In this document: positions 45,113-57,930 of the stretch, one piece after another
Layout: the number at the start of each line of letters is the position of its first letter
How positions within the stretch are numbered: position 1 is the stretch's first letter
DNA from: Pseudomonadota bacterium
GTDB taxonomy: Bacteria; Pseudomonadota; Alphaproteobacteria; Caulobacterales; Aquidulcibacteraceae
Length of the DNA stretch: 64,000 nt
Reading direction: 5' to 3'
Assembly (NCBI GenBank): GCA_020161405.1
Contig: JAIUOD010000002.1
Coordinates: 496,001-560,000, forward strand
Notes under the pieces: generated by a model
What the model was told of the DNA's origin: nothing
Database searches by the model: none
What the model saw: the letters and a program-made list of their open reading frames with translations, nothing else
Position numbers and translations under genes: made by a program

Positions 45113-45754
45113 ATGTCTATTTTAAATTTTAAAAAATCGGTTTTTGCACTTAGTTTGGCGGTTTTTGCTATGCCAAATGCAGGTTTTGCACAAAGCACAG
45201 ACGTAACCAATAAAGAAATTCCAACAAGTTTGCCGTCAGTTTCAACGCCACAAGAATATGTTCGCCAAAAACCCGGTGAATTATTGATTGAGGCGCCAAA
45301 AGCTGAAAATAATCCTGCATCAAATCCTGATTTAAACAATCCAATTTTAACGCCAAATGTGCCGCAAAAGCCATTAACTAAGGCCGAAATTGCAAAACAA
45401 ATTGCGCCTAATTTCGATGTTGGTAAGAATTATAAACGCTTGGTACAATGTTATGGAACCGCTGATTTCCTTGGTGCATTTACCGATGTTCGCGCTTCAA
45501 GCCCAGGCGCAAATCCACAGATTAAGAAAATGGCGGCTTCAATCAACGCGCAAAAAGCGCAAATGCAGCCATTTGTTTTAGCGACCACGCAAACTGTGCC
45601 TGCCGATAAATTCCGTGCTGATTATGATAAAGCTGCGCGTGTTGTTCAAAATCAAGTTTTTGGTGCAAAGGATTTTAATCTTGCGCTTAATAAGCAACTT
45701 GCGACCCTTAATTCATGTGGCAAAGATTTAAGAACTTGGGCGGGCGTTAAATAA
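45113..45754 (+). CDS. Hypothetical secreted protein
   Basis: About 213 residues, not recognised. A clear signal peptide (FKKSVFALSLAVFAMPNAGFAQ, cleavage after FAQ or AFA-like site) is followed by a Pro/Asn-rich linker to about residue 100. A compact helical domain follows with two Cys (VQCYGTADFLGAF and NSCGKDLRTWAG), suggesting a periplasmic disulphide. AAAGGA at 45098-45103 suits ATG 45113 better than ATG 45107. Upstream (45052-45074) is AATGCTTTT / AAAAAGCATT plus Ts, a weak hairpin. The stop abuts the ligA stop with no spacer. Confidence 0.7.
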   Translation: MSILNFKKSVFALSLAVFAMPNAGFAQSTDVTNKEIPTSLPSVSTPQEYVRQKPGELLIEAPKAENNPASNPDLNNPILTPNVPQKPLTKAEIAKQIAPNFDVGKNYKRLVQCYGTADFLGAFTDVRASSPGANPQIKKMAASINAQKAQMQPFVLATTQTVPADKFRADYDKAARVVQNQVFGAKDFNLALNKQLATLNSCGKDLRTWAGVK

Positions 45755-49806
<4,052 letters not shown>

Positions 49807-49865
49807 GGTTTAGTTCTATAGCTTTCTGCAAAAAGTGTGAAGCTATTTTCACAAAAAGCGAAAAA

Positions 49866-50756
49866 CTATATGCCTTGTGGCATTAAGGCTGTGCCCTTTG
49901 TTTCCGCTATGGTTTTAGGTGCTTTTGGTTTTTTCTCAAATAAACGGCGTTTTGGTTTTTCTTTGGGATTAACGCCTTTTGAAGTAAGCAATTTATAGCT
50001 TTTTTCATACCATTCCGAGCCAGGATAATTATAGCCCAAAACAGCGCCGATTTTTGTTGCTTCATCAATCAAGCCCATTGAAAGATAGGCTTCGACAAGG
50101 CGATGAAGTGCCTCTGGTGTATGGCTTGTGGTTTGGTAAATATCGATTACGCGTTTAAAGCGCCCAATTGCAGCAAGATGTTGATCCTGTGACAGATAAT
50201 AGCGCCCAATTTCCATTTCTTTACCTGCCAATTGGTCACGCGTCATATCCATTTTAAGGCGCGCATCTTTGGCATAAGCGGTATTTGGGTAACGTTGAAC
50301 AAGTTCGTTCAAGCTTGCTAGTGCAAGTTCGGTCATGCGTTGGTCACGGCCCACATCAACGATTTGTTCAAAATAGCAGATTGCAATTAGATAATAAGCA
50401 TAAGCCGAATTGGCTTCATTGCCGCCTTGATACATTGAACTATAACGGTTAGCTGCTTCAATTGCATCTTCATATTTATTTTGGGCATAGCTTGAATAAG
50501 CGCTCATAAGGATTGAACGGCGTGCCCATTCTGAATATGGGTGTTGGCGATCAACTTCGTCAAAAGCCCTTACAGCTTCTGAATAATCGCGCTTTGAAAC
50601 AAGGTCGCGCGCATTATTATAAAGCAATTCAACCGGACGCTCGACATAAGCGGGGGCTTTGTCTTTTAGCTTGCTATTAGATTGACATGCAGCAAGAGAT
50701 ACACTTGCCAAAAGAATTGTAATTGCGATTTTTGAAACGTGCTTTGTCTTTGCCAT
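49866..50756 (-). CDS. bamD: Outer membrane assembly lipoprotein BamD
   Basis: About 296 residues. Signal peptide with lipobox SLAAC (Cys near residue 24), then five TPR-like repeats: VELLYNNARDLVSKRDYSEAVRAFDEVDRQHPYSEWARRS is the BamD/ComL opening, with LNELVQRYPNTAYAKDARLKMDMTRDQLAGKEMEIGRYYL in the middle. It bridges BamA and the other Bam lipoproteins in beta-barrel insertion. ATG 50756 gives the expected signal peptide; the ORF could run 45 bases further from a non-ATG codon. A Lys-rich tail (PKEKPKRRLFEKKPKAPKT) extends the C-terminus. Confidence 0.93.
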   Translation of the reverse strand: MAKTKHVSKIAITILLASVSLAACQSNSKLKDKAPAYVERPVELLYNNARDLVSKRDYSEAVRAFDEVDRQHPYSEWARRSILMSAYSSYAQNKYEDAIEAANRYSSMYQGGNEANSAYAYYLIAICYFEQIVDVGRDQRMTELALASLNELVQRYPNTAYAKDARLKMDMTRDQLAGKEMEIGRYYLSQDQHLAAIGRFKRVIDIYQTTSHTPEALHRLVEAYLSMGLIDEATKIGAVLGYNYPGSEWYEKSYKLLTSKGVNPKEKPKRRLFEKKPKAPKTIAETKGTALMPQGI

Positions 50757-50801
50757 TTTCCATGCCAATAAGTTTTGTTCCCGAAATGGGATGATTTGCA
50801 A

Positions 50802-51023
50802 ATTCTGTTTACAGATAGATTTACACTTTAGAAAGCGCGATTTTCACATTTCATACATTAATGTAGGATTTTTAATGTAACATCCACTTGGCAAAAGGTT
50901 TTTACAGGCTGCAAATGGCATATTTTTGCGCATCCGATGCTCACGTACCTAAATACGCACTGCTTCGGTTCTCAAAATACGTCATTTTCGCCGCGTAAAA
51001 AAAAATTTGTCAAATGAATGTCT
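50802..51023. other. lpxC-bamD spacer, promoter region without gene
   Basis: 222 bases without an ORF. It holds an ACATTAATGT palindrome near 50855 and a GC-richer stretch (about 50925-50995) that looks unlike its AT-rich surroundings, including GCTCACGTACC and GCTTCGGTTCTC. It presumably holds the bamD promoter and the end of the lpxC transcript, but I see no defined terminator hairpin. Confidence 0.4.
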
Positions 51024-51938
51024 TTAAATTCCAGCCGCAGCAAGAGTTTTCGCGCTCAAAGGGGTTGCTTTTAAACGCCATGCATTTGAATTTGCAAGCA
51101 AAGCCTTAACAAGGGCAACATTAAGCGCATGACCAGATTGATGACCAATATAATGCGCATGAAGATAAGCGCCAGCCAAAGATAAATCACCAACCGCATC
51201 CAATGCTTTGTGGCGGGCAAATTCATCATCAAAACGAAGGCCGTTTTCATTCATTATTTCATCACCATCAATAACAATCGCATTATCAAGCGAACCGCCA
51301 AGGCTTAGGCCGTTTTTGCGCATAGTTTCAACCTGATGAAGGAAACCAAATGTGCGCGCTTTTGATAATTCTTTTGAAAATTGACCGTTTGAGATTTGAT
51401 ATTTGCCAGTCTGATGACCAATTGCGCGCGAAGTAAAATGAATATCAACTTCAACTTCAAAGCCATCATTAGGTAAAAGGCGTGCAAATTTGACGCCATC
51501 ACGAACTTCAATTGGTTGTAAAACTTCAATGATTTTGCGTGGCGCAGCTTGTGCACGTGTGCCAGTTTTTTCAATTAGCTCAACGAATAAATCAGATGAA
51601 CCGTCAAGAATCGGAACTTCTGGGCCATCAATTTCGATATAGGCATTATCAATACCAAGGCCGAATAAAGCCGCCAATAAATGCTCAATTGTGGCAACGC
51701 TTATGCCGTGAACATTGGCAATTGATGTTCCCAATAATGTTGCGGTTACATTTTTTGCAATTGCGGCAATATGATTTTTTGATGCCTCAATGTCGGTACG
51801 GATAAAAATATAGCCAGTATCAACAGGGGCAGGGCGGATATTAAGATTAGCAGACACGCCAGAATGTAAGCCAACACCTGAAATTTCGATATTGCTTTTA
51901 AGCGTTCTTTGTAATTGTGAAACTACTTCGTATTGCAC
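51024..51938 (-). CDS. lpxC: UDP-3-O-acyl-N-acetylglucosamine deacetylase
   Basis: 304 residues. LpxC catalyses the zinc-dependent committed step of lipid A synthesis. Domain 1 carries TLKSNIEISGVGLHSG and GTSIANVHGISVATIEHLLAALFGLGIDN, with the zinc His of EHLLAAL. Domain 2 has RFDDEFARHKALDAVGDLSLAG (second His/Asp zinc ligands) and the catalytic HxxGH-type HYIGHQSGHALNVALV. Its presence shows an LPS-bearing outer membrane. The start is GTG 51938 with AAGGA about 10 bases upstream. The product lacks the long C-terminal extension of some homologues. Confidence 0.95.
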   Translation of the reverse strand: MQYEVVSQLQRTLKSNIEISGVGLHSGVSANLNIRPAPVDTGYIFIRTDIEASKNHIAAIAKNVTATLLGTSIANVHGISVATIEHLLAALFGLGIDNAYIEIDGPEVPILDGSSDLFVELIEKTGTRAQAAPRKIIEVLQPIEVRDGVKFARLLPNDGFEVEVDIHFTSRAIGHQTGKYQISNGQFSKELSKARTFGFLHQVETMRKNGLSLGGSLDNAIVIDGDEIMNENGLRFDDEFARHKALDAVGDLSLAGAYLHAHYIGHQSGHALNVALVKALLANSNAWRLKATPLSAKTLAAAGI

Positions 51939-52247
51939 TTAATCTTAATCCTTAGAACTAATTTAATTCGCGAATACACAAATTTGTGCAGTCGCAAAAA
52001 TCTATAATTTCATATGTATGAATATTAGATAAGGTGCAAAACAACCTATGTTTCGAATTGTGACAATTTTTGTAACAATTGATTTTACAAAAATTTGCAA
52101 ATTGAAATTATCAAATAATAAGCAATATAATCAGATACTTACTGGTAAGTGCTGTAAGCAAGGCCTATAACAAACATGGATTTTAGTTTTTTTTATAATG
52201 AATTTTAATGCAAATATTGCAATTATGACACATAAATAGCCACAAAA
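51939..52247. other. ftsZ-lpxC spacer with lpxC promoter region
   Basis: About 310 AT-rich bases without a supported gene. A perfect CACAAATTTGTG palindrome (51977-51988) lies 39 bases before the lpxC start and could be an operator. The rest shows only AT-rich direct and inverted short repeats (ACAATTTTTGTAACAATTG region, 52062-52082). The ftsZ terminator closes the other end. Confidence 0.4.
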
Positions 52248-52271
52248 AAGCCCGCCTTTTGGCGGGCTTTG
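52248..52271 (-). terminator. Terminator of ftsZ
   Basis: Perfect 10-bp stem AAAGCCCGCC / GGCGGGCTTT (52248-52257, 52262-52271) with a 4-base loop. Read on the minus strand it is followed by a T-run (complement of 52245-52250) and lies 20 bases beyond the ftsZ stop. It separates ftsZ from lpxC transcription. Confidence 0.9.
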
Positions 52272-52290
52272 TCTTTGATTTGATTAAAAA

Positions 52291-53808
52291 TTAGTTTGCC
52301 TGACGACGTAGGAAGGCAGGAACAGATAAATCTTTTTCAAGATCATCAGCATATTGATCCGCTTCATATTCATCATCTTGCAAAGATTCTTCTAGGCTTT
52401 TGCCGCGTTTTGGTTTTGAGAAAATATCCAAAAAGCTTGCGCCGCCATGACGTGTTGCTTGCACATTTTGAACAGGGCGTTCTTGTTGTGATGGCTCTGC
52501 ATAGCGTGGTGCAGGTTGTTCATAGTTTGAACGAACTTGGTCACGTTGTGCTTCATGGCGAAGTCTATCAATCGCGCCTGTATCATAGTGATTTTCAGGC
52601 TCAACATGTTGCGTGCGCATTACAGGTTCTTGAACAGGTGCAGGTTGCGGCTGTTGAATTGGCTGTGGGTGTGGAATTGGTTGCGGTGCTGCTTGTTGAT
52701 AAACAGGTTGTGGTGCAACTTGTGGATTTGGAATTGGTTGCGGGTTGATGCGCACAGTTTGAATGCCGCCAATTGTGCTATGTGGTGTTGCAGGTGCGCG
52801 GTTTTGATTGCCCGCTAAATCAGGAATATTTAATTCAGCAGCATTACCATCAATACCAGATGCAACAACAGAAACACGAATTGTGCCTTCTAATGATTCG
52901 TCAAAAGTTGAACCAACGATAATGTTCGCATTAGGGTCTACTTCTGACTTAACTTGGTTTGCAGCTTCGTCAAACTCAAACAATGTCATATCATAGCCGC
53001 CAGTGATGTTAATAAGAACGGCTTTTGCGCCTTTCAATGAAACATCTTCAAGCAATGGATTATTGATTGCAGATACAGCAGCATCAATCGCACGACGTTC
53101 GCCAGTTGCTTCACCTGTGCCCATCATGGCTTTACCCATATTTGACATAACAGATTTAACATCGGCAAAATCAAGATTGATAAGGCCAGGCATAATCATC
53201 AAATCAGTAACACCACGAACGCCAGAATGAAGAACTTTATCAGCCATCATAAAGGCTTGTTGGAATGTGGTTTTATCGTTTGCAACGCGGAATAAGTTTT
53301 GGTTTGGAATCACAATCAATGTATCAACTGATTTTTGCAATTCAGCCAAGCCAGCATCAGCCATAGCCATACGGCGCGGCCCTTCAAAATGGAAAGGTTT
53401 TGTCACAACCGCAACCGTTAAAATCCCCATTTCACGGGCGATTTTTGCAATTGTAGGTGCAGCGCCAGTACCAGTGCCGCCGCCCATGCCTGCGGTAATG
53501 AAAACCATGTGGGCATCGCCCAATTGTTCCATGATTTCGCTTTGGCTTTCTTCGGCTGCTGCCATACCAATTTGCGGATTAGCGCCAGCGCCAAGACCTT
53601 GTGTTGTATTAAGGCCGATTTGAATGCGACGTTCAGCCTTAGAACGTGCAAGCGCTTGGCTATCTGTATTGGCAACAACAAAATCCACACCTTGCAGATT
53701 GTCGTCAATCATATTGTTAACGGCGTTACCACCAGCGCCACCAACACCGAATACTACGATGCGAGGTGAAAGTTCAGTTGTTTTTAGTGCATTTAGGCGA
53801 AGGGCCAT
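52291..53808 (-). CDS. ftsZ: Cell division protein FtsZ
   Basis: 505-residue tubulin-like GTPase forming the division ring. The GTPase domain contains [15 protein letters not shown], the tubulin signature [15 protein letters not shown], and the T7-loop region [15 protein letters not shown], whose Asp completes the active site of the next subunit. After about residue 320 comes a long Pro/Gln-rich disordered linker. It ends with the alphaproteobacterial C-terminal peptide [12 protein letters not shown], which binds FtsA/ZipA-type anchors. ATG 53808 has GGAG upstream. A CtrA-type site lies 46 bases upstream. ftsQ/ftsA are not adjacent. Confidence 0.97.
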   Translation of the reverse strand: MALRLNALKTTELSPRIVVFGVGGAGGNAVNNMIDDNLQGVDFVVANTDSQALARSKAERRIQIGLNTTQGLGAGANPQIGMAAAEESQSEIMEQLGDAHMVFITAGMGGGTGTGAAPTIAKIAREMGILTVAVVTKPFHFEGPRRMAMADAGLAELQKSVDTLIVIPNQNLFRVANDKTTFQQAFMMADKVLHSGVRGVTDLMIMPGLINLDFADVKSVMSNMGKAMMGTGEATGERRAIDAAVSAINNPLLEDVSLKGAKAVLINITGGYDMTLFEFDEAANQVKSEVDPNANIIVGSTFDESLEGTIRVSVVASGIDGNAAELNIPDLAGNQNRAPATPHSTIGGIQTVRINPQPIPNPQVAPQPVYQQAAPQPIPHPQPIQQPQPAPVQEPVMRTQHVEPENHYDTGAIDRLRHEAQRDQVRSNYEQPAPRYAEPSQQERPVQNVQATRHGGASFLDIFSKPKRGKSLEESLQDDEYEADQYADDLEKDLSVPAFLRRQAN

Positions 53809-54125
53809 GATTTGGGCTCCATAAAATTATTGTTACACTTTTAACAAACTTGATTAAGCACTGGTTAATATTGTGAAATTTTTTCCTACCTTTATGCAGA
53901 AAATTCCCAGTATTTTCATGATTTTATACGGTTTTATTATCATTATTTTTTGAAACATAAAGTTAAGGTTATCGTATAACTTATTGATATTAATTGATAA
54001 AGTCGTTGTTGGATATCTTATTGTGTTAAAGATTATGTATTTATACATTCAAAATTAGCATTGTTAATATTTGCAAAGCCAAATTTGGTGATTTATTAAT
54101 TTCAAATAATAGGAAAAAGAAATTT
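53809..54125. other. Divergent ftsZ-murI promoter region
   Basis: 317 strongly AT-rich bases between two divergent genes, no ORF supported. The ftsZ-proximal end holds the CtrA-type box. The rest has AT-rich dyads (for example AAGTTAAGGTTATCGTATAACTTA near 53950) and AGGAAAAAG, the murI ribosome site, at its right end. Both promoters must lie here. Confidence 0.5.
53854..53868 (-). promoter_or_regulatory. CtrA-type binding site upstream of ftsZ
   Basis: TTAAGCACTGGTTAA, i.e. TTAA-N7-TTAA. On the ftsZ strand it reads TTAACCAGTGCTTAA, keeping the TTAACC left half of the CtrA consensus. It ends 46 bases before the ftsZ ATG. A further TTAA at 53841 has N9 spacing. CtrA represses ftsZ in Caulobacter, so the same control is plausible; ctrA itself is not in the window. 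Confidence 0.6.
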
Positions 54126-54917
54126 ATGGGCGAATCTTTGAAAAAAATATTGGTTTTTGATTCTGGGGTTGGCGGTTTTTCAATTGTTAATGAGATTTTG
54201 CAAATAGATTCAGGTGTTTCAATTGATTATTTGGCTGACACCGCTTTTTTCCCTTATGGTGATAAATCAGATTTAGATTTGATTGAACGAATTCCAAAAA
54301 TTGTAAAAAAGGGAATTATGGCGTCAAATGCAGATGCGGTAATAATTGCCTGTAATACTGCTTCTACGATTGCACTTTATCGTATTCGTGAGATTGTTGA
54401 TATTCCTGTTATTGGGGTTGTGCCCGCGATTAAGCCTGCGGCAAAATTGAGTAAAACCAAGATTATCGGGCTTTTGGCAACACCGCGCACAATCGGAAGT
54501 GCCTATACAGATCAATTAATCGAAGATTATGCGCAAGGCGTAAAAGTTATAAGATATGGCCCACCAAAACTTGCGCGCGCCGCCGAAGATTATATTTTGG
54601 GTGGGCAAATTGATAATGAAATTATTAAAGATGCAATATATGGCCTTTTGGAACAAATTGATGGCGATAAAATTGATAAAATAATACTTGCCTGTACGCA
54701 TTATCCATTGGTTCGAAAATATCTTGCAAAATATGCGCCCAATATTGATTTTATTGATTCAGGCGTTGCCATTGCCAAAAGACTAATTGATTTGCTAAAA
54801 CTTGAAAATAATAAAAATGTTTCAGTCTTAAGTAGTGCTTTCTCTACCGGCGCGAATGATGCAAAATTCTTTGATGCCGCAAAAAAATGGGGCTTTAAAG
54901 ACTTTAAAACAATATAA
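54126..54917 (+). CDS. murI: Glutamate racemase
   Basis: 263 residues. It makes D-glutamate for peptidoglycan. The two catalytic Cys lie in VIIACNTASTIAL (about residue 77) and LACTHYPLVRKYL (about 188). The N-terminal FDSGVGGFSIVNEI and YLADTAFFPYGDKS blocks and the Asp/His of the racemase fold are present. ATG 54126 has AGGAAAAAG upstream. The next gene (plsC) starts 10 bases later on the same strand, forming an envelope-synthesis pair. Confidence 0.95.
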   Translation: MGESLKKILVFDSGVGGFSIVNEILQIDSGVSIDYLADTAFFPYGDKSDLDLIERIPKIVKKGIMASNADAVIIACNTASTIALYRIREIVDIPVIGVVPAIKPAAKLSKTKIIGLLATPRTIGSAYTDQLIEDYAQGVKVIRYGPPKLARAAEDYILGGQIDNEIIKDAIYGLLEQIDGDKIDKIILACTHYPLVRKYLAKYAPNIDFIDSGVAIAKRLIDLLKLENNKNVSVLSSAFSTGANDAKFFDAAKKWGFKDFKTI

Positions 54918-54927
54918 TGGGAAACGA

Positions 54928-55701
54928 ATGCGATCTTTTATCTTTAATATTTCATATTGGGTAATTACTATATTTTACGGCATTGCTATCTATTTGCTTG
55001 GCATGTTCAAAAGCGCAGAAATTTCACGCAAACTTGCGGTTTCTTATGCAAAATCTATGTCTTGGGCGATGCGCCATATTGCAGGAATCGAATTTGAATT
55101 TCGCGGCATTGAAAACCTACCAAAAGATGAACCATATATAATTGCATCAAAGCACCAATCATGGGGTGATGGCTATATGATTATGGGCTTGCTTGGTGAT
55201 TTGGCGATTGTGGTTGGCGACCATGTCGAAGCCTATCCATTAATGAAACAAGTATTGCAAAATATTGGTGCAATTGTTGTTGCTGAAAAAGTTACAAAAT
55301 CATCGACAATTCGCATTAAAGAAGCCTTTAAAATCGCGCATTGTGAAGGGCGTAATGTTCTTATTTACCCTGAGGGGAATTTGGTAAAGATTGGCGAACG
55401 CATTCGTTATCGTTCGGGCATTTATAATCTTCAACAAGCATCGGGTTGGAAAGTTGTTCCGGTTGCTACCAATCTTGGCCTTTTTTGGTCTTGCCGCGAT
55501 ATTAAAAAAGAACGCGGTACGGCGATAAATGAATTTCTAAAGCCAATTCCTGCTGGGCTTTCAAAGAATGAATTTATGGAAATTCTTGAAAATCAATTGA
55601 ACGAATCGTCAAAAACCCTTTGCGAGGAAGGCCAAAAGACCCATCCACATTTATCGCAAGCCGATGTTGAATGGCCATTAGCAATCAATTCAAATAAATA
55701 A
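54928..55701 (+). CDS. plsC: 1-acyl-sn-glycerol-3-phosphate acyltransferase
   Basis: About 257 residues. N-terminal membrane helix (SYWVITIFYGIAIYLLGMF), then the acyltransferase domain: HQSWGD is the catalytic Hx4D motif (usually NHxSxxD), LIYPEGNLV is the phosphate-binding EGT/EGN motif, and VVPVATNLGLFW a late block. It acylates lysophosphatidate to phosphatidate in the inner membrane. I start it at ATG 54928, where the first helix begins; the ORF runs further upstream inside murI but without a ribosome site. The gene abuts the convergent Ada-like gene with no spacer. Confidence 0.9.
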   Translation: MRSFIFNISYWVITIFYGIAIYLLGMFKSAEISRKLAVSYAKSMSWAMRHIAGIEFEFRGIENLPKDEPYIIASKHQSWGDGYMIMGLLGDLAIVVGDHVEAYPLMKQVLQNIGAIVVAEKVTKSSTIRIKEAFKIAHCEGRNVLIYPEGNLVKIGERIRYRSGIYNLQQASGWKVVPVATNLGLFWSCRDIKKERGTAINEFLKPIPAGLSKNEFMEILENQLNESSKTLCEEGQKTHPHLSQADVEWPLAINSNK

Positions 55702-56514
55702 TTATAATTGTTCTTGCAAAAGCCTTTCTTTGATTTTTGCGCCCCATTTATAGCCACCAATTGAACCATCCATTCGTAAAACCTTATGGCATGGAATAAG
55801 GATGGCAATTTTATTTTTAGCAACCGCATTGGCAATTGCAGTCGCCCCTTTTTCAAGGCCAATTTTTTTTGAAAGTTCGCCATAGCTTATGGTTTCACCC
55901 TTTTGTAATTGGGTTAGGAAGCGCCAAATTTTTTCCTGTAAAACTGTACCGCGCAAATCAAGCGGCAAATTTGGGCGTGTGCCATTGTGATTTAGATAAT
56001 CTATAAGCGTATCAAGCCAAAGCTCTAGTTCTTGGCTATCAATTGTGGCTTTTAATTGCGCATTGGGAAATTCACTTTGTAAACCTGCGAATAAAGCATT
56101 TTTATCTTCGCCTATTTCAACGGCGCAAACACCAATTTCACTTGCTGCCATAAGGATTTTGAAATCCTTGGCGGGTTTTATTGAATAATAGATTATTTCG
56201 CCATTACCGCCTTTTTTATATGATTTTGGATTGATACCAATGGCATCAATATTTTCATAAACACGGCTTGTTGAGCCGAAACCTGCGGCAAAAATTGCGT
56301 CAATTATGTTATTGGAATTTTTTAGATGTTCTTTAAAAACCTTTTTGCGTGCCGCATTTTGCAATTCTTTTGGTGATAATCCGATTTGTGCTTTAAAGGC
56401 TTTTTGAAAATAGCTTGGGCTTTGTCCTGCCATTCGTGCAAGGAAGGAAAGGGGCAGGGTTTCATCGCAATTTTGGCAAATATATTGGGCGATTTCTATA
56501 TTTTTATCTTGCAT
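55702..56514 (-). CDS. Ada-like AraC/O6-alkylguanine methyltransferase
   Basis: 270 residues. An N-terminal AraC-type HTH pair (about 5-95: PLSFLARMAGQSPSYFQKAFKAQIGLSPKEL, then GFGSTSRVYE) is fused to a ribonuclease-like spacer (about 105-170). The MGMT domain (180-270) has the acceptor Cys in ILIPCHKVLRMDGSIGGYKWG. The N-terminal zinc Ada domain that senses methylphosphotriesters is absent. So it can repair O6-methylguanine and probably bind DNA, but would need another trigger. ATG 56514 shares its A with the stop of the DUF1203 gene; a TTG one codon upstream exists. Confidence 0.9.
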   Translation of the reverse strand: MQDKNIEIAQYICQNCDETLPLSFLARMAGQSPSYFQKAFKAQIGLSPKELQNAARKKVFKEHLKNSNNIIDAIFAAGFGSTSRVYENIDAIGINPKSYKKGGNGEIIYYSIKPAKDFKILMAASEIGVCAVEIGEDKNALFAGLQSEFPNAQLKATIDSQELELWLDTLIDYLNHNGTRPNLPLDLRGTVLQEKIWRFLTQLQKGETISYGELSKKIGLEKGATAIANAVAKNKIAILIPCHKVLRMDGSIGGYKWGAKIKERLLQEQL

Positions 56515-56981
56515 CAAGCCCTCACAATTTTTGCCGCATAACAGCCATAGGCGGTAAAATGCGCATGAATATATTCTATTTGCGGGTTTTCGAAGAATTT
56601 TTCAATATTATTTGCAATTTTCGGCCCCATTTCAATTTCTGCCATTTGTAAGAAGCCATTTTTATCAAAGCCGCGCAAGGCAATTGGCGAATTGCGCGTG
56701 AAAACTGGCGCTAATTCATTGGGTTCAAGTTGTATTTCTTGGGCATCTTTGCGAACAAAAATTGCGTAATTTGAATTATAAGGCGAATTAACATCATGGT
56801 GATTATAATTTACCAGCAAAATATCTTCGCCAACTTCCCCAAAATCAAGACTTACTCGGCATGGAAAGGCAAGGGGGGCGCTAACTTTGGTTATAATTGC
56901 TTTATTCAGTTTTAGTTCATCTTCATTCATCATAAAATAGTTTGAAAATTTATTGTAATTGAGGGGTAAAATTTGAAACAT
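56514..56981 (-). CDS. DUF1203 family protein
   Basis: 155 residues. MFQILPLNYNKF, LAFPCRVSLDFGEVGEDILLVNYNHHDVNSPY and YAIFVRKDA follow the DUF1203 consensus (PCR...GE..LLL.Y...IFV), as do PIALRGFD and YIHAHFTAYGCYAAKI at the end. Cytoplasmic, no known activity. ATG 56981 has GGAG upstream, and the family's N-terminus begins here. It is upstream of and translationally coupled to the Ada-like gene (stop/start overlap). Confidence 0.87.
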   Translation of the reverse strand: MFQILPLNYNKFSNYFMMNEDELKLNKAIITKVSAPLAFPCRVSLDFGEVGEDILLVNYNHHDVNSPYNSNYAIFVRKDAQEIQLEPNELAPVFTRNSPIALRGFDKNGFLQMAEIEMGPKIANNIEKFFENPQIEYIHAHFTAYGCYAAKIVRA

Positions 56982-57081
56982 TGAAAACTCCTATTTGGTT
57001 GGATTAATCAATTTTCATTTGAAAAACGCTCCGAAACTTGCACTATGTCTGAAAAATAAAATGTGTGAAAAGGGAAGAGAA

Positions 57082-57930
57082 ATGAAAAAAAGAATAGGCC
57101 GTATCGCATTTTTAGCTTTAACCTTAATTGCAACAAGCGCATGCGCAAACCCCGTTAGAAACGCGATTTTTCAACCGCCAACCAATGCACTAACTTTAGA
57201 TGAATTAAGTAGTGATGCCCAATTAATAGAGGTTACAACCGCCGATAATTTAAAACTAAAAGGCATTTATGTTCCGCCAAAGGGCGATAAACCGCTTATT
57301 CTTGTTTTTCATGGAAATGCATCAAGCGCGCGCGGAATTTTAAAACATATGCGCCACATAACAGATGCGGGCTATGGAATTATAAGCACTGAATGGCGCG
57401 GTTATTCACAAAACCCAGGCAAGCCAACACAAAAGGGCGTGGCAATGGACGCTGACGCTTTTTATCAATATGCCAAATCTGTTGCAGGCGATAGAAAAAT
57501 CATAGTTTTTGGGCATTCATTGGGCGGCGCAGTTTCACTTGATTTAGCACTTCGTTACAAGCTTGATATGGTTGTTACTTATGGCACATTTTATAATGTT
57601 GATGCCTTTGTTCCATTCTATGGCAAACTTCTTATCGCTGACCCATTTGATAATTCCAAAGCGGTCACAAAGCTTGATGAGCCTTATGTTCTTGTTCATG
57701 GCCTTGAAGATGAAACTATTCCTGTTGCGCATGGCGCAATGCTTGAAAATAATGCGAAAAAGGCAAATATTGCGATGGATACAGTTTTTGTAAATTCAGG
57801 CAAACATACATTTGATGATGCCCAAATATTGCAAATTTTGGATAAAATTACCCTTGAAAATAATGGCCTAAAATTCAATCATCAAAATAAATTTGATTTT
57901 GAAGGTGATAGGCCAATTATCAAGAAATAA
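57082..57930 (+). CDS. Alpha/beta hydrolase lipoprotein
   Basis: About 282 residues. Signal peptide with lipobox (ATSAC, Cys near 22), then an alpha/beta hydrolase: oxyanion region LVFHGNASSARGIL, nucleophile elbow FGHSLGGAVSL, acid in VHGLEDETIPVAHG and His in NSGKHTF, so the Ser-Asp-His triad is complete. The GNASSARG type resembles YfhR/BEM46-like esterases and S9-family relatives. Substrate unknown. ATG 57082 with GGGAAG upstream is preferred over earlier in-frame starts lacking a signal peptide. It overlaps the convergent mtnP by 11 bases. Confidence 0.85.
   Translation: MKKRIGRIAFLALTLIATSACANPVRNAIFQPPTNALTLDELSSDAQLIEVTTADNLKLKGIYVPPKGDKPLILVFHGNASSARGILKHMRHITDAGYGIISTEWRGYSQNPGKPTQKGVAMDADAFYQYAKSVAGDRKIIVFGHSLGGAVSLDLALRYKLDMVVTYGTFYNVDAFVPFYGKLLIADPFDNSKAVTKLDEPYVLVHGLEDETIPVAHGAMLENNAKKANIAMDTVFVNSGKHTFDDAQILQILDKITLENNGLKFNHQNKFDFEGDRPIIKK

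Noticed and set aside
49807..49865. SOS (LexA) box upstream of recN
   Set aside because: No GTTC-N7-GTTC or GAAC/GTTC arrangement is present; only single GTTC-like words.
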